A DNA stretch of 64,000 bases from Mobilicoccus caccae (GCF_030161635.1 NZ_BSUO01000001.1:1965199-2029198), one strand, 5' to 3'; shown: positions 46,736-57,091, numbered from the stretch's first letter. The notes: generated from the letters alone by a model not told the origin. Made by a program: numbers and translations.

Positions 46736-49700
46736 ATGACCGACGGCTACCTGCGCTATCCCCACCTGCACGGCGACGAGGTCGTGGCCGTCGCCGACGA
46801 CGATCTCTGGCTCCTGCCGATCAGTGGCGGGCGTGGCTCGCGGCTCACCTCCGACCGCTCGCCGTGCGCGAGTCCGTTCTTCTCCCCCGACGGCACCCGC
46901 ATCGCGTGGTCCTCGATGCGGGACGGCCACTGGGAGGTCTTCGTGCTCGACCGTGAGGAGGGCACCGCCGAGCGGCTCACGTGGTGGGGGCGCCCCGGCA
47001 CCCGCGTGCGGGGGTGGGTCGACGCCGACCTCGTCCTCGTGGCCTCCGACCACGGCGAACCCCACTCCCAGCGCCGGCGACTCTTCTCGGTGGGCCTCGA
47101 CGGGAGCCTCGAGCGGTTGCCGCTCGGGCACGCGATGTCCCTGGCCGTGGCGCCGGGTGGCGCCGAGGCGATCACGACGCCGAACAGCCGAGACAACGCG
47201 ATGTGGAAGCGCTATCGCGGCGGGACGGCCCCGATGCTGTGGGTCCGGTCCTCGCCGCAGAGCGAGTGGACCCGCGTCCTCCCCGAGGAGGCGGCGGGCT
47301 TCTGGGCGCCGGTGTGGGTCGGCGACCGGCTGGTGTTCAGCAGTGACCTGGGCGCCCGCTTCCCCGACGCCGCCGACGAGCAGGCGCAGGTCTGGTCCGT
47401 CGATGCAGGAGGCGGCGACCTCCGGCAACACACCCACCACACCGCCGAGGACGGGTACGTCCGCGACCTCACCACCGACGGCACCCGCCTCGCCTACCAC
47501 GCCCGCGGCCGCATCCATGTCATGGACTCCCTCGAGGCGCAGCCGCGCCTGCTCGAGGTCGACCTCGGTCCGCTGCCCGCGCCGCACACGACGATCACGG
47601 CGAAGAACCGCCTGCAGGCGCTGCGCCCCGACGAGCCGGCCAACGGCTCGGTCGCCGAGTGGTACGGACAGGCGTGGTGGCTGACCCACCGCAGCGGCCC
47701 CGCCCGGCTCCTGCTCGGCAACGACTCGACCCGCGTCCGTGAGCCGCAGGTGTGCGGCGGGCGGGTCGTGGCCGCCACCGACGCCGGTGGCCAGGACTCC
47801 CTGGCGGTGGTCGACGTGGCCGGCCAGGACGACCCGCGTCTGCTCGCCTCGGGGCGGCTCGGTCGCGTCCTGCACCTCACCGTCGCGCCGCAGGCCGACG
47901 TCGCCGCCGTGATCTCCCACGACGGCGTGGTGCGTCTGGTCGATCTGGCCGACGGCGAGGTGACCGACGTCCACCGCTCGAGCGAGGGTGAGGCCGAGTT
48001 CCCCACCTTCTCCCCCGACGGCCGCCACCTCGTGTGGACCGAGCCGGTCGCGCTCGAGCAGCACCGGCGTCTCATGTGTCTCGACCGTCGCGGCGACGGC
48101 GGTGCCACCGCGCTGACCTCGGGGCGTTTCGACGACAGCTCCCCTGCCTTCACCCGCGACGGACGCCACCTGATGTTCCTCTCGGCCCGCACCCTCGACC
48201 CCCACTACTCGGCCTTCGGGTTCGACCTCGCCTTCTCCGACGCCGTGCGCCCGTGGCTGGCGCCGCTGGCCGCCGACGAGGCCGCGCCGTTCGGGCCGAC
48301 CGCCGACGGCTGGCCGCTGGAACAGCCGACGTCCACGGCGGACGACGGGTCGACGCAGGAGGCGTCGGCGACCGCCCCCACAGCGGAGTCGGCGAAGGCC
48401 CCCGTGTCGCCGGAGTTCGCCGTCGACGGTTTCGAGGATCGCATCGTGGCCGTCCCGGTGCCCTCGGGCCATCTCGAGCGCCTCCGCTCGGCCAAGGACG
48501 GCGTCCTGTGGATCCGCAAGGCCGCCCGCGGTGAGCTCGGAGCCGGGCGCGCCGGTGTCGAGGACGAGGTGCGCGACCACCTCGAACGGTTCGACTTCGG
48601 CACCCGGTCGGTCTCGCAGCTGTGCGATCTCGACGACTACGAGGTCAGCGGCGACGGCACCCGCGTCGTCGTCCGCGACAAGGAGCGGGTCCTGGTCCTG
48701 CCCGCCACCGAGAAGGTCGAGGACGACAGCGAGAAGCGGGTCACGGTCGACACCGACCGGCTTCGCCGCGAGGTCGACCTGAGCGAGTCGTGGCGGGCGA
48801 TGTTCGACGACAACGGGCGCATCATGCGCGATCACTACTGGCGCGAGGACATGAACGGGGTCGACTGGACCGCGGTGCTCGAGCGCTACCGCCCCCTCAT
48901 CGACCGCATCCGCACCCACGACGACCTCGTCGACGTGCTCTGGGAGACCGTCGGCGAACTCAACACCTCCCACGCGTACGTCACTCCCCGTCCCGGCCCC
49001 ACCGACGGCGCCGTCGGACAGTTGGGCATCGACGGCGAGCGCGACGGCGACGGCGCGGTCGTCATCACGGCTGTCCTGCCCGGTGAGTCCTCGGAGCCCA
49101 AGGCACGATCACCGTTGAGGGCGGCCGGTGTGGATGCCCGTCCGGGCGACCGGATCGTCGCGGTCGACGGTCGTCCGGTGGCCGGGGTGCCCCTCGGTCG
49201 GCTCCTGGCCGGCCGGGTCGAGAAGGTCGTCGAGTTGGACCTCGAACGCGAGGGCGCCCGGCGGCGGGTGGCGGTCGTCCCCATCGCCGACGAGAGCGCC
49301 CTGCGCTACCAGCAGTGGGTCGCGCAATGCCGGGAGTACGTGCGGGAGAAGTCCGGTAGGCGGCTCGGGTACCTGCACGTGCCGGACATGATGTCGGCGG
49401 GCTGGGCGCAACTCCACCGTGGTCTCGACGACGCCGTGAGGTGCGAGGGGGTCGTCGCCGACATGCGGTACAACCGCGGCGGGCACACCTCCCAGCTCGT
49501 CATCGAGCGGCTCATGCGGACGGTGGTGGCCTGGGGCTCGGCGCGGCACTGCGGCGTCGACACCTACCCGGCGCAGGCGCCGCGCGGTCCCGTCGTGTTC
49601 CTGGCCAACCGCTGGTCGGGTTCGGACGGCGACATCGTCAACGCCGCCGCCCAGACGCTGGGCATCGGGCCGGTCATCGGCGAACGCACGTGGGGTGGTG

Positions 49701-49966
49701 TCGTCGGGATCGACGGCCGGTTCGACCTCGTGGACGGCACGATGGTGACCCAACCGCGCTACCCGTTCTACTTCGTCCAGCACGGCTGGGAGGTGGAGAA
49801 CCACGGCGTCGACCCCGACATCGAGGTCGTGTACTCCCCCGCCGACGCCGAGGCGGAGCTCGGTGAGGACACCCAACTCGACCGGGGGATCGCCGAACTC
49901 CTCACCCTGCTCGAGAGCCGGCCGGCCTCGACACCGCCGCCGATGCCGGCGCCGCGGGTCCACTGA
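46736..49966 (+). CDS. Tricorn-type protease (S41 family)
   Basis: Large cytosolic protease that trims peptides made by other proteases. The 1,076-residue protein has an N-terminal six- plus seven-bladed beta-propeller region (LTSDRSPCASPFFSPDGTRI and similar blades to about 640), a C1 helical domain, a PDZ segment (AAGVDARPGDRIVAVDGRPV) and the C2 catalytic domain. Active-site residues align closely with Thermoplasma tricorn: Ser745-His746 in NTSHAY, Ser963-Asp964 in WSGSDGD and Glu1021 in VENHGVDPD. No signal peptide. Directly downstream of the oligopeptide importer, so it may degrade imported peptides. Confidence 0.95.
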   Translation: MTDGYLRYPHLHGDEVVAVADDDLWLLPISGGRGSRLTSDRSPCASPFFSPDGTRIAWSSMRDGHWEVFVLDREEGTAERLTWWGRPGTRVRGWVDADLVLVASDHGEPHSQRRRLFSVGLDGSLERLPLGHAMSLAVAPGGAEAITTPNSRDNAMWKRYRGGTAPMLWVRSSPQSEWTRVLPEEAAGFWAPVWVGDRLVFSSDLGARFPDAADEQAQVWSVDAGGGDLRQHTHHTAEDGYVRDLTTDGTRLAYHARGRIHVMDSLEAQPRLLEVDLGPLPAPHTTITAKNRLQALRPDEPANGSVAEWYGQAWWLTHRSGPARLLLGNDSTRVREPQVCGGRVVAATDAGGQDSLAVVDVAGQDDPRLLASGRLGRVLHLTVAPQADVAAVISHDGVVRLVDLADGEVTDVHRSSEGEAEFPTFSPDGRHLVWTEPVALEQHRRLMCLDRRGDGGATALTSGRFDDSSPAFTRDGRHLMFLSARTLDPHYSAFGFDLAFSDAVRPWLAPLAADEAAPFGPTADGWPLEQPTSTADDGSTQEASATAPTAESAKAPVSPEFAVDGFEDRIVAVPVPSGHLERLRSAKDGVLWIRKAARGELGAGRAGVEDEVRDHLERFDFGTRSVSQLCDLDDYEVSGDGTRVVVRDKERVLVLPATEKVEDDSEKRVTVDTDRLRREVDLSESWRAMFDDNGRIMRDHYWREDMNGVDWTAVLERYRPLIDRIRTHDDLVDVLWETVGELNTSHAYVTPRPGPTDGAVGQLGIDGERDGDGAVVITAVLPGESSEPKARSPLRAAGVDARPGDRIVAVDGRPVAGVPLGRLLAGRVEKVVELDLEREGARRRVAVVPIADESALRYQQWVAQCREYVREKSGRRLGYLHVPDMMSAGWAQLHRGLDDAVRCEGVVADMRYNRGGHTSQLVIERLMRTVVAWGSARHCGVDTYPAQAPRGPVVFLANRWSGSDGDIVNAAAQTLGIGPVIGERTWGGVVGIDGRFDLVDGTMVTQPRYPFYFVQHGWEVENHGVDPDIEVVYSPADAEAELGEDTQLDRGIAELLTLLESRPASTPPPMPAPRVH

Positions 49967-50114
49967 GGACGTCAGTCGCGTGCGGACGACGTCAGAGGGG
50001 AGGGGCGAACCGTCACACACTGGACGCTTACGCCTCGGAGGCGGCGCGCGCCCCTGACACTGCCGACTCTGCGCCAGGCCGCCGGGCCCACCCTTCGCTC
50101 ACACACCCCCGAGG

Positions 50115-51524
50115 TCAGCGTCCGAGTCGATCGCGCAGCCAGCGCCACCGTTCGACCATGCGGGCCTCGAATCCGCGTTCCTTGGGGTGGTAGTAGTCGG
50201 CCCCGGCCAGGGAGTCGGGCAGGTACTGCTGGGCCGCGACGGAGTCGGGTTCGTCGTGAGCGTAGACGTATCCCCCGGTCGCCGTGCCGGCCTGCTTGGC
50301 CGCGCGCGCGTGTCCGGTTCCGCGCAGCGGCACCGGAACCGGGCCGGAGCGGCCCGCCTTGACGTCGGCGATGGCCTCGTTGACCGCGGTGTACACGGCG
50401 TTGGACTTGGGCGCGAGGCAGTTGTGCACGACGGCCTGGGCGAGGATGAGCCGCGCCTCCGGCATGCCGATCTGCGCGACGGCGTGCATGGCGGCCACCG
50501 CGGTCTGCAGCGCGGTGGGATCGGCCATCGCGATCTCCTCGCTGGCCGAGATGACGATGCGCCGCGCGATGAATCGTGGGTCCTCCCCCGCCTCGAGCAT
50601 GCGGGCCAGATAGTGCAGGGCCGCGTCGACGTCGGACCCGCGCATCGACTTGATGAAGGCGCTGGCCACGTCGTAGTGCTCGTCTCCGGCCCGGTCGTAG
50701 CGGACCGCCGCCTGCGCCACCGCCTGCTCGACGTGCGCCAGGGTGATGGGCGCGGGCTCCTGCTCGTCGGGGTACCCGCGTCCGGCCGGCAGGTCGTCCA
50801 GCGCCACCCCGGCCGCCGCCTCCAACTCGGTGAGACAGCGACGCGCATCCCCGCCCGCCATGCGCACGAGGTGGTCTCGGGCGTCGTCGGCCAGGGTGAA
50901 CGCCCCGGCCAGACCCCGCTCGTCGGTGAGGGCAGAGGCGAGCACCTGCACGATCTCCTCGTCGGTGAGCGAGGACAGCGAGATGAGGACCGATCGCGAC
51001 AGCAGCGGCGCGATGATCGAGAACGTCGGATTCTCCGTCGTCGCGGCCACGAGGATGACCTGGCGGTTCTCGACCCCGGGCAGCAGGGCGTCCTGCTGGG
51101 CCTTGCTGAACCGGTGGATCTCGTCGAGGAAGAGCACCGTCGCGCGCCCGTACATGTCACGGTCGCGGGCAGCGGCCTCCATGACGCTCCGGACGTCCTT
51201 GACGCCCGCCGTCACCGCCGACAGCTCGACGAACCGGCGCCCCTCGGCGGTGGCCACGAGGTGGGCGAGGGTGGTCTTGCCGGTGCCGGGCGGCCCCCAG
51301 AGGATCGCCGACATCGGGCCGACGCGGCCGGCGGTGTTCTGGCCGCCCTCGACCAGGCGCCGCAGCGGACTGCCGGGACGCAGGATGCCGGCCTGTCCGC
51401 GCACCTCCTCCAGCGTGCGCGGGCGCATCCGCACCGCCAGCGGTGGGCGGACCGGCGCCCCCGCCCCCGGCTCGTCGGAGGGATCGGCGCCGTCCCGGCC
51501 GGCGGTGAACAGGTCGTCACTCAC
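50115..51524 (-). CDS. rarA: Replication-associated recombination protein A (AAA+ ATPase)
   Basis: RarA/MgsA AAA+ ATPase acting at stalled replication forks and gaps. The 469-residue protein has Walker [12 protein letters not shown], Walker [20 protein letters not shown], sensor 1 [13 protein letters not shown] and the C-terminal MgsA region with [14 protein letters not shown] and [20 protein letters not shown] 51524 is supported by a TAGCCT box six bases upstream, indicating a leaderless transcript. The 148-nt gap to the protease gene holds no gene. Confidence 0.95.
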   Translation of the reverse strand: MSDDLFTAGRDGADPSDEPGAGAPVRPPLAVRMRPRTLEEVRGQAGILRPGSPLRRLVEGGQNTAGRVGPMSAILWGPPGTGKTTLAHLVATAEGRRFVELSAVTAGVKDVRSVMEAAARDRDMYGRATVLFLDEIHRFSKAQQDALLPGVENRQVILVAATTENPTFSIIAPLLSRSVLISLSSLTDEEIVQVLASALTDERGLAGAFTLADDARDHLVRMAGGDARRCLTELEAAAGVALDDLPAGRGYPDEQEPAPITLAHVEQAVAQAAVRYDRAGDEHYDVASAFIKSMRGSDVDAALHYLARMLEAGEDPRFIARRIVISASEEIAMADPTALQTAVAAMHAVAQIGMPEARLILAQAVVHNCLAPKSNAVYTAVNEAIADVKAGRSGPVPVPLRGTGHARAAKQAGTATGGYVYAHDEPDSVAAQQYLPDSLAGADYYHPKERGFEARMVERWRWLRDRLGR

Positions 51525-51530
51525 CCGGTC

Positions 51531-51536
51531 AGGCTA
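51531..51536 (-). promoter_or_regulatory. -10 box of a leaderless promoter (rarA)
   Basis: TAGCCT on the minus strand ends six bases before the GTG start at 51524. Confidence 0.55.
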
Positions 51537-51601
51537 GTCGGGGCCACCGACGACCCGTCACGCGGCGCGACCGGACCACCACATCGCGACGGTCGGCCGG
51601 G

Positions 51602-52534
51602 TCAGTCCGGAAACAGGGTCCCGTCGACCTGGACGAAGGTGTAGCCGAGCTTCTTGTACTCACGGATGACGGTCGGCAGCGCGGCGACCGTCTGCCGACC
51701 GGCCTCCTGCCCCTTCGGCGTGAACTGCTTGGCGTCGTGCAGCAGCAGGATCACCGAGGCGCCGCGGCGCGGCGGGGCGGCCAGCGCGTCCCGCACGATG
51801 GCCGAGGTTCCGGGGCCGGACCAGTCGCGGGTGTCGCCCTGCCACATGATCTGGGTCAGACCGCGACCCTCGAGGAAGGCGTCGCTGCCGGTGCTGCGGT
51901 TGCCGTACGGCGCCCGTACGAAGCAGATCCGCTCGCCGGTCAGGCTCTGGAGCAGCGTCGTCGTCGCGTCCACCTCCTGACGCAGGTGCGCCGGGCTCGA
52001 CGTGCTGAAGTCGCGGTGGCTCCAGGAGTGATTGGCGACGACGTGACCGCGCCGGGCGACCTCCCGCGTGATCTGCGGGTACTCCTTCGCGTTCTCCCCG
52101 ATCTGGAAGAACGTCGCCTTGACGCCCTCCCGGTCGAGGATCTCGAGGATCGGGCGGGTCGAGATCGGTGACGGGCCGTCGTCGAAGGTCAACGCGATCC
52201 GTCGGCCGGCGCCGGGGAGCTGCGCGAGCGTCCTGGGGGCGGGGCACGTCCGGGCCGATGCGGCCGAGGCGCGAGCCCGGGTCGGCGCTGCAGACCCGGG
52301 TGTCGCCGCGGGTGTCGGGGACGAGGACGGCGTGGTGGTCGCGGGGGCCGTGGCGGTCGGCGCGACCGTCGACGACGGCACGGGGACGGAGGCGGTCGCC
52401 GACGGGAGATCCGGGAGGGCGTCCTGCCCGGGCAGCGCCGCCGCCTGGCCCATGCATCCACTCACCGTCAACGCGGCCATCGTCACCACTGCCACACGCA
52501 CAGCGGCCCTGCCGCTCCTCACAGTCACACTCAC
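51602..52534 (-). CDS. Polysaccharide deacetylase lipoprotein
   Basis: NodB-type zinc deacetylase predicted to act on peptidoglycan or another cell-surface glycan. Up to 310 residues: signal peptide ending in a lipobox (LTVSGC, Cys about 27), a Pro/Ser/Thr/Ala-rich linker to about residue 95, then the NodB domain with LTFDDGPS, NHSWSHRD (two zinc His), RAPYGNRS and LLLHD. TATAAC at 52537-52542 (minus) is a -10 candidate; it lies 2 nt from GTG 52534 and 8 nt from GTG 52528, so the latter may be the true leaderless start. Confidence 0.9.
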   Translation of the reverse strand: MSVTVRSGRAAVRVAVVTMAALTVSGCMGQAAALPGQDALPDLPSATASVPVPSSTVAPTATAPATTTPSSSPTPAATPGSAAPTRARASAASARTCPAPRTLAQLPGAGRRIALTFDDGPSPISTRPILEILDREGVKATFFQIGENAKEYPQITREVARRGHVVANHSWSHRDFSTSSPAHLRQEVDATTTLLQSLTGERICFVRAPYGNRSTGSDAFLEGRGLTQIMWQGDTRDWSGPGTSAIVRDALAAPPRRGASVILLLHDAKQFTPKGQEAGRQTVAALPTVIREYKKLGYTFVQVDGTLFPD

Positions 52535-52862
52535 CGGTTATACAGAACGATTTCGGTTGGCGCACAGTCGCATTCATGCATCCTGACCTGGGCGGACGTC
52601 CGTCCGGCAGGTGGCCCGGGGCTCCTCGTCCGCTCCGGGGGCGGCCACGGCGCACCGGCGATGTGGACGGGATTCCGAACCGCCTCCCCGGACCTCGTCG
52701 CCTCGGTTCTCGCGGATGCTCCAGGGGTCTCCGGCGCCACCGTCCAGGGTGCGGACAGCAGCCGCGGCTCAATTCGACTCTGCTGCAAGGACACCCTGAA
52801 ACACGCCCTGACCTGTGTCTTTTCCGTCGTCGTCAGCGCGACCGGCGCCCTAGACTGCGCGC
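52535..52862. other. 328-bp divergent region between deacetylase and O-antigen-ligase-like gene
   Basis: Contains TATAAC for the deacetylase (52537-52542, minus) and TAGACT for the ligase-like gene (52851-52856, plus). An open frame on the plus strand from ATG 52661 runs into the ligase-like gene, but it has no domain and no ribosome site and crosses the promoter, so I do not annotate it. Confidence 0.4.
52851..52856 (+). promoter_or_regulatory. -10 box of a leaderless promoter (O-antigen-ligase-like gene)
   Basis: TAGACT ends six bases before GTG 52863. Confidence 0.55.
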
Positions 52863-54292
52863 GTGTCCAGACTCTGGGGGAGTTCTCACGCCGGTCACGG
52901 CCGCCGTCGCGCGCATCGTCGCGGTCGCCGTCACGCCTGCCGCCACATCTGCCTGCGGCGTGCTTCGTCCTGGCCGTGGCGGCCGGCGATCTCACGCTGT
53001 TCCCGTTGATCCAGCTGCGGGCGGCGACGCTCGTGATCCTCGTCGTGGCCGCGGTGGCGCTCTGGTCCGCCCGCCACACACCGTGGCGCCGGCCGGCACC
53101 GCTCTCACTGCTGTGCTTCGCCGTGCTCGTCGCCGTGTGGGCCCCGGTCGCGTTGCTGCGTGCACCCGACCCGGGTGACGGCCGGGCGGAGGTCCAGGGC
53201 CTCGTCGCCGGGGTGGCCGTCGCCCTCACCGTCGTCGCCCTGTCCCGCCGGAGCGAGTCCGGGCTGCGGGGGATGCGGGTCGGGTGGGCCCTGGGACTGG
53301 GACTGTCGATCCTCGTCGCCGGCTACGAACTCCTCACCGACGACCACCTGTGGATCGAGCCCGGGCTGTCGTGGGCCGACTCGCACCGCACGATCGTCGC
53401 CGGCGCCTTTCGCAATCCCAACGACTTCGCCATCGCGCTCACCGCGATGATCTCCGGCACCCTCGCCTGGGCCGCCTCCACCCGGCACGGCCGGCGGATG
53501 CGCGCGCTGCTCGTGGTGGCCGTCGTCCTCGGCGCGATCGCCGTCATGCTCACCGAGAGCCGCTCGGGGCTGCTCACGCTCGTTGTCGTGCTCGGCCTGC
53601 ACCTGTGGGGCTTCCTGCGATCACGCGGGAGATCACGTGGGAGCGGTCCGGACGCGCCGGTCCGTCGGCGTCCCTCCCGCATCGTCCTGGCGGTCGGCGC
53701 CGCGGTCGCCGTGGCCCTGGCGGTCGCCGCCTTCGTCGTCCCCGCCCTCGCCGCCCACAACCCCGTCGCGAGGATGCTGGCCACCGCCGACCAGCCCGGG
53801 ACGGCCCGCTCCGATCAACTGCGCCTCGACCTCATCCGCGCCGCGTTGCGGTACTTCCGCGACTCCGACGGACTCGGCACCGGCGCCGCGTCGTACGAGG
53901 TGCTCCTCGCCGCCGACCCCGCGCCGGGGGTGGCCGTGCACACGTGGCTGCACAACTCGTTCGTCGAACTGCTGCTCCAGTACGGCGTCGTCGTGGCGGC
54001 CGGTCTCGGGGTCGTGCTGGTCGTCGCGCTCCTCGCCGTCCTGCGTGGGTCGGTGCGGTCCCGATCGGCCGGGCGCGCAGGCACACTCTCCCGCACCGAG
54101 ACCCTCGCCGCGCTGGTCGCGTTCGTCGCGATGGGGTTCGCCTCGGCCACGGTGCTCACGACGCCGGTGTGGTGGCTGATGCTCGGGCAGGCGGTGGCCT
54201 CCGTGTGGTGGGCCGCCTCACCCGAGGAGGCGCAGCCACCTGCCGCGGGAGTCGACGCGACCCCGGATCGACGGGTCTCGACCTCTCGGTGA
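52863..54292 (+). CDS. O-antigen ligase family (Wzy_C-like) membrane protein, probable frameshift at N-terminus
   Basis: Polytopic membrane protein, about 476 residues, with ten or more hydrophobic segments. A periplasmic loop contains GAFRNPNDFAIALTAM and, further on, RLDLIRAALRYFRDSDGLGTGAASYE and HTWLHNSFVELLLQYG, the pattern of Wzy_C/O-antigen ligases that join or polymerise surface glycans. GTG 52863 is favoured by the TAGACT box six bases upstream, but joining it to the main frame needs one added base in the G5 run 52876-52880. The alternative start inside the first helix is unlikely. Substrate unknown. Confidence 0.75.
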
Positions 54293-54315
54293 ACCGGCGA
54301 TGGGATGCTGTCGGG

Positions 54316-55114
54316 GTGCATCTCGTCGAGGTGGCCTCACGGGCCGATCTGGTGACCCTGACCGGGGACGGCGGTGTCTTCGCCCGTCTCGATCCTGCCG
54401 CCGACGTGTGGGGATGGGCTCTCGGGTCGACGGTGGGCGTGATGCGTGCCTCCGCGGCCCGCGCGCCCAGCCTCTTCGTGTGGGGTCCGCAGGTCGGGGC
54501 GTTCCTCGACGCGCTGATCGAGCGCGAGATGCTCACGCGGCACGCCATCGGAGGCGTCTCCGTCCCCCGACCCGAGGCGCAGCAGATCACGCAGCGCTTC
54601 GAGGTCCTCGGCGGTGGCGACTGGGACTGGATGTGGACCACACGCCGCACCGGCGACACCCACACCGCCGGTCACCGGATCGTCGAGCTCGACGACACCC
54701 GTGACTGCGAGGAGATCACGGCGCTCGCCGCCGTGGAGAACCCCCGCTTCGAGGGGTTCCCCGGCACCGGGCACAGCGAGGTGTGGTTGGGGGTGCGCGA
54801 CGACGCGGGCGCCCTCATCGCGTGCGGTGCCGTGCAGCGCCTTCCCGCCGGGACCGCCCACCTGGGCGGCATCCTCGTCGCCGCCGCGCACCGGCGTCAC
54901 GGCCTGGGGCGGGCGATCAGCGCCGCCCTCACCGACCGGATGGTCGAGACCGAGGGTGTGCACGCTCGGCATGTACGCGGACAACGACGCCGCCCGCGCG
55001 CTCTACGCGAGCCTCGGCTACGTCGTGGACAAGCCGTGGGCGAGCAGACACGTCGCCTCCCCGGCCGATACGCGCACCTCGGCGTCACTAGGGTGCGGCT
55101 ATGACGACCACTGA
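54316..55114 (+). CDS. GNAT-family N-acetyltransferase (one frameshift)
   Basis: Acetyl-CoA-dependent acyltransferase of unknown substrate, about 265 residues. The GNAT fold is C-terminal: HLGGILVAAAHRRHGLGRAIS is the acetyl-CoA pyrophosphate-binding motif A, followed by MYADNDAARALYASLGY (motif B). Between them the frame changes near 54955-54966 (GAGGGTGTGCAC); one surplus base or two missing bases (a lost GT) explain it, unlike the G/C-run losses elsewhere. Start GTG 54316. The 3' end overlaps the next gene's promoter and first codons. Confidence 0.75.
55089..55094 (+). promoter_or_regulatory. -10 box of a leaderless promoter (B3/B4 gene)
   Basis: TAGGGT ends six bases before ATG 55101 and lies within the 3' end of the GNAT gene. 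Confidence 0.55.
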
Positions 55115-55844
55115 CTGGCTCGAGAGCGCCCGCATCTCCCCCGAGGTCGCGGCCCTGCGCCCCGACTACCGCTGTGTCCTCCTCACCGCCACCGGCCTGC
55201 GGGCCGGCCCGTCGGACGAGGTCAGCGAGGCGTTGCTCGTCGAGGCCGAGCAGCGCGCCACCGAGGCGATCGGCGACGGCAAGGTCGAGGACCTCCCGCA
55301 TATGGCCGCGTGGCGGGAGGCGTTCCGCGCGTTCGGTGCCAAGCCGCAGCGCACCCGCAACAGCGCCGAGGCCCTCCTGCGGCGCGTGCCGGACGGGCTC
55401 CCCCGCATCAACCGGCTCGCCGACGCCTACAACGCCGTCTCCGTGCGGCTGCAGGTGCCGCTGGGCGGGGAGAACCTACGCGCCTACTCCGGCCCGATGC
55501 ACCTCGTGCGCGCCACCGGTGAGGAGGACTTCGCCACCCTGGCCTCCGGCGCGGAGGTGATCGAGCACCCCGAGCCCGGCGAGGTGGTGTGGCGTGACGA
55601 CGAGGGCGTCACGTGTCGCCGGTGGAACTGGCGGCAGTGCCACCGCACCCGCCTGACGGAGGAGACGACGGACGCGGTGTTCATCGGCGACGTCCTGGAC
55701 GTCGAGCCGGGAGATGCGATGGAGCGAGCCGAGGAGGTCCGCGCCGCGCTCACCGCAGCCCTGCACGAGATCAGCCCGGACGCCGAGATCACCTCCCGCA
55801 TCCTCACCCCCACCCCCTCACCTGACACAGCAGGTGCGGTCTGA
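55101..55844 (+). CDS. B3/B4 tRNA-binding-domain protein
   Basis: Stand-alone relative of the B3/B4 editing region of phenylalanyl-tRNA synthetase beta subunit, 247 residues. Characteristic segments are FRAFGAKPQRTRNSAEALLR, INRLADAYNAVSVRLQVPLG and the C-terminal CRRWNWRQCHRTRLTEET. Such proteins are thought to act on aminoacyl-tRNA or amino-acid-like substrates, but no reaction is established. Likely a leaderless transcript. Confidence 0.85.
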   Translation: MTTTDWLESARISPEVAALRPDYRCVLLTATGLRAGPSDEVSEALLVEAEQRATEAIGDGKVEDLPHMAAWREAFRAFGAKPQRTRNSAEALLRRVPDGLPRINRLADAYNAVSVRLQVPLGGENLRAYSGPMHLVRATGEEDFATLASGAEVIEHPEPGEVVWRDDEGVTCRRWNWRQCHRTRLTEETTDAVFIGDVLDVEPGDAMERAEEVRAALTAALHEISPDAEITSRILTPTPSPDTAGAV

Positions 55845-55895
55845 GACAGCACCGCACGCGCCCCTGTCTCGTCCTCGGCGGCTGTCTCAGGTGGG

Positions 55896-55901
55896 TAGGT
55901 T
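55896..55901 (+). promoter_or_regulatory. -10 box of a leaderless promoter (AlkZ-like gene)
   Basis: TAGGTT ends seven bases before ATG 55909. Confidence 0.5.
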
Positions 55902-55908
55902 GCCGATC

Positions 55909-56973
55909 ATGCAGACCTCACTCGCCGACGTCGCCCGCATGCGCCTGGTCTCCCAACGTCTGGTCGACCCGCTCGACGGTGTGGTCGAGGCGGTCGGGCA
56001 TCTGACGTGCACCCAAGGCCAGGACTACCCGGGGTCGACCGTCTCCCTGGCGCTGCGGACGACCGGGCGGTCTGCGGCCGAGGTCCGGGCGGCCTACGAC
56101 TCCGGACGCATCGTCCGCTCGTGGCCGATGCGCGGGACGCTGTTCGTCGTCGCCGCCGAGGACCTCGGCTGGATCGGTGGGCTGACGGCCGAGAAGACCC
56201 GCCGCGCGACCACCCGGCGGCGCGACGAACTCGGCCTGAGTCCTGACCTGCTCGACCGTGCGGAGTCCGTGGCTCGGGAGGCGCTGTCCGGTGGCGGTCT
56301 CACCCGTGCCGAACTCCTCGCGCGGTGGCAGGACGCCGGGATCGCGACGCACGGCGGCCGCGGGTACCACCATCTGTTCCACCTGGCCGTCGCGGGACTG
56401 GTGTGCCAGGGGCCGACCCAGGGCCGTGAGCAACGGTTCGTCCTCACCTCGGAGTGGATCAGGACTCCACGGCGAGTCGACCGGGAGGACGGCGTACGCG
56501 AACTGTTGTACCGGTACATCTGCGCGCGGGGTCCGGTGCCTGTCGAGGACTTCTGCTGGTGGTCCAAGCTCGGCAAGGTCGAAGTGCGGGGTCACCTCAC
56601 CGACCTGGCCGACGCCGGCGACGTCGTCACGACACACGTCGAGGATCGCCCGTACTGGATGAGCCCGGACCTGCCCGACCGCTACGCCACCTGGCGCCGG
56701 GCCACGGCGGCACCGCTGCTCCTGCCGGGATTCGACGAGATCGTCCTCGGGTACGGAGATCGCCGCGCGGTGCTCAGCGAGGACGAGGAGCGGCGCGTCG
56801 TGCCGGGCGGGAACGGCGTCTTCAAGGGGACCGTCCTTCATCGGGGACGCGGCGTCGGCACATGGAAGAAGGCCACGAAGGCCGGTGCGCCCGTCGATGT
56901 CACGCCCTTCGACACGTTGCCGAGCCCCGTCGTCAACGCGGTGCCCCGTCTGTCCGCCGCCCTGCCGACCTGA
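55909..56973 (+). CDS. Winged-helix protein of the AlkZ/YcaQ-like (HTH_42) family
   Basis: 354-residue protein with tandem winged-helix domains of the family that includes AlkZ and YcaQ DNA glycosylases. Those use a glutamine-containing QxQ/QxD motif near the N-terminus; here CTQGQDYPGS at about residues 33-42 fits. Other family segments: SWPMRGTLFVVAAEDL, GGRGYHHLFHLAVAGLVCQG, LLLPGFDEIVLGYGDR. The start is ATG 55909. Many actinobacterial members are of unknown function, so glycosylase activity is a possibility only. Confidence 0.8.
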   Translation: MQTSLADVARMRLVSQRLVDPLDGVVEAVGHLTCTQGQDYPGSTVSLALRTTGRSAAEVRAAYDSGRIVRSWPMRGTLFVVAAEDLGWIGGLTAEKTRRATTRRRDELGLSPDLLDRAESVAREALSGGGLTRAELLARWQDAGIATHGGRGYHHLFHLAVAGLVCQGPTQGREQRFVLTSEWIRTPRRVDREDGVRELLYRYICARGPVPVEDFCWWSKLGKVEVRGHLTDLADAGDVVTTHVEDRPYWMSPDLPDRYATWRRATAAPLLLPGFDEIVLGYGDRRAVLSEDEERRVVPGGNGVFKGTVLHRGRGVGTWKKATKAGAPVDVTPFDTLPSPVVNAVPRLSAALPT

Positions 56974-57091
56974 GTCGGCAGCCCACCCCGAGATCGGGTG
57001 CGGCCACTCGTCGGAGACCGAGTTCTCGCCCACCCCGTCGATCATGCAGCGACCGTGGCGACCCACCCGCCCGGTGACGCCGTGCCGTGGA

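Noticed and set aside
46298..48973. An 891-codon minus-strand frame opposite oppF and the tricorn gene
   Set aside because: Pure shadow of plus-strand codons with biased composition and no motif.
52661..52862. An upstream start (ATG 52661) for the O-antigen-ligase-like gene
   Set aside because: It would translate through the TAGACT promoter box and an AT-richer region with no ribosome site or domain; GTG 52863 fits better.
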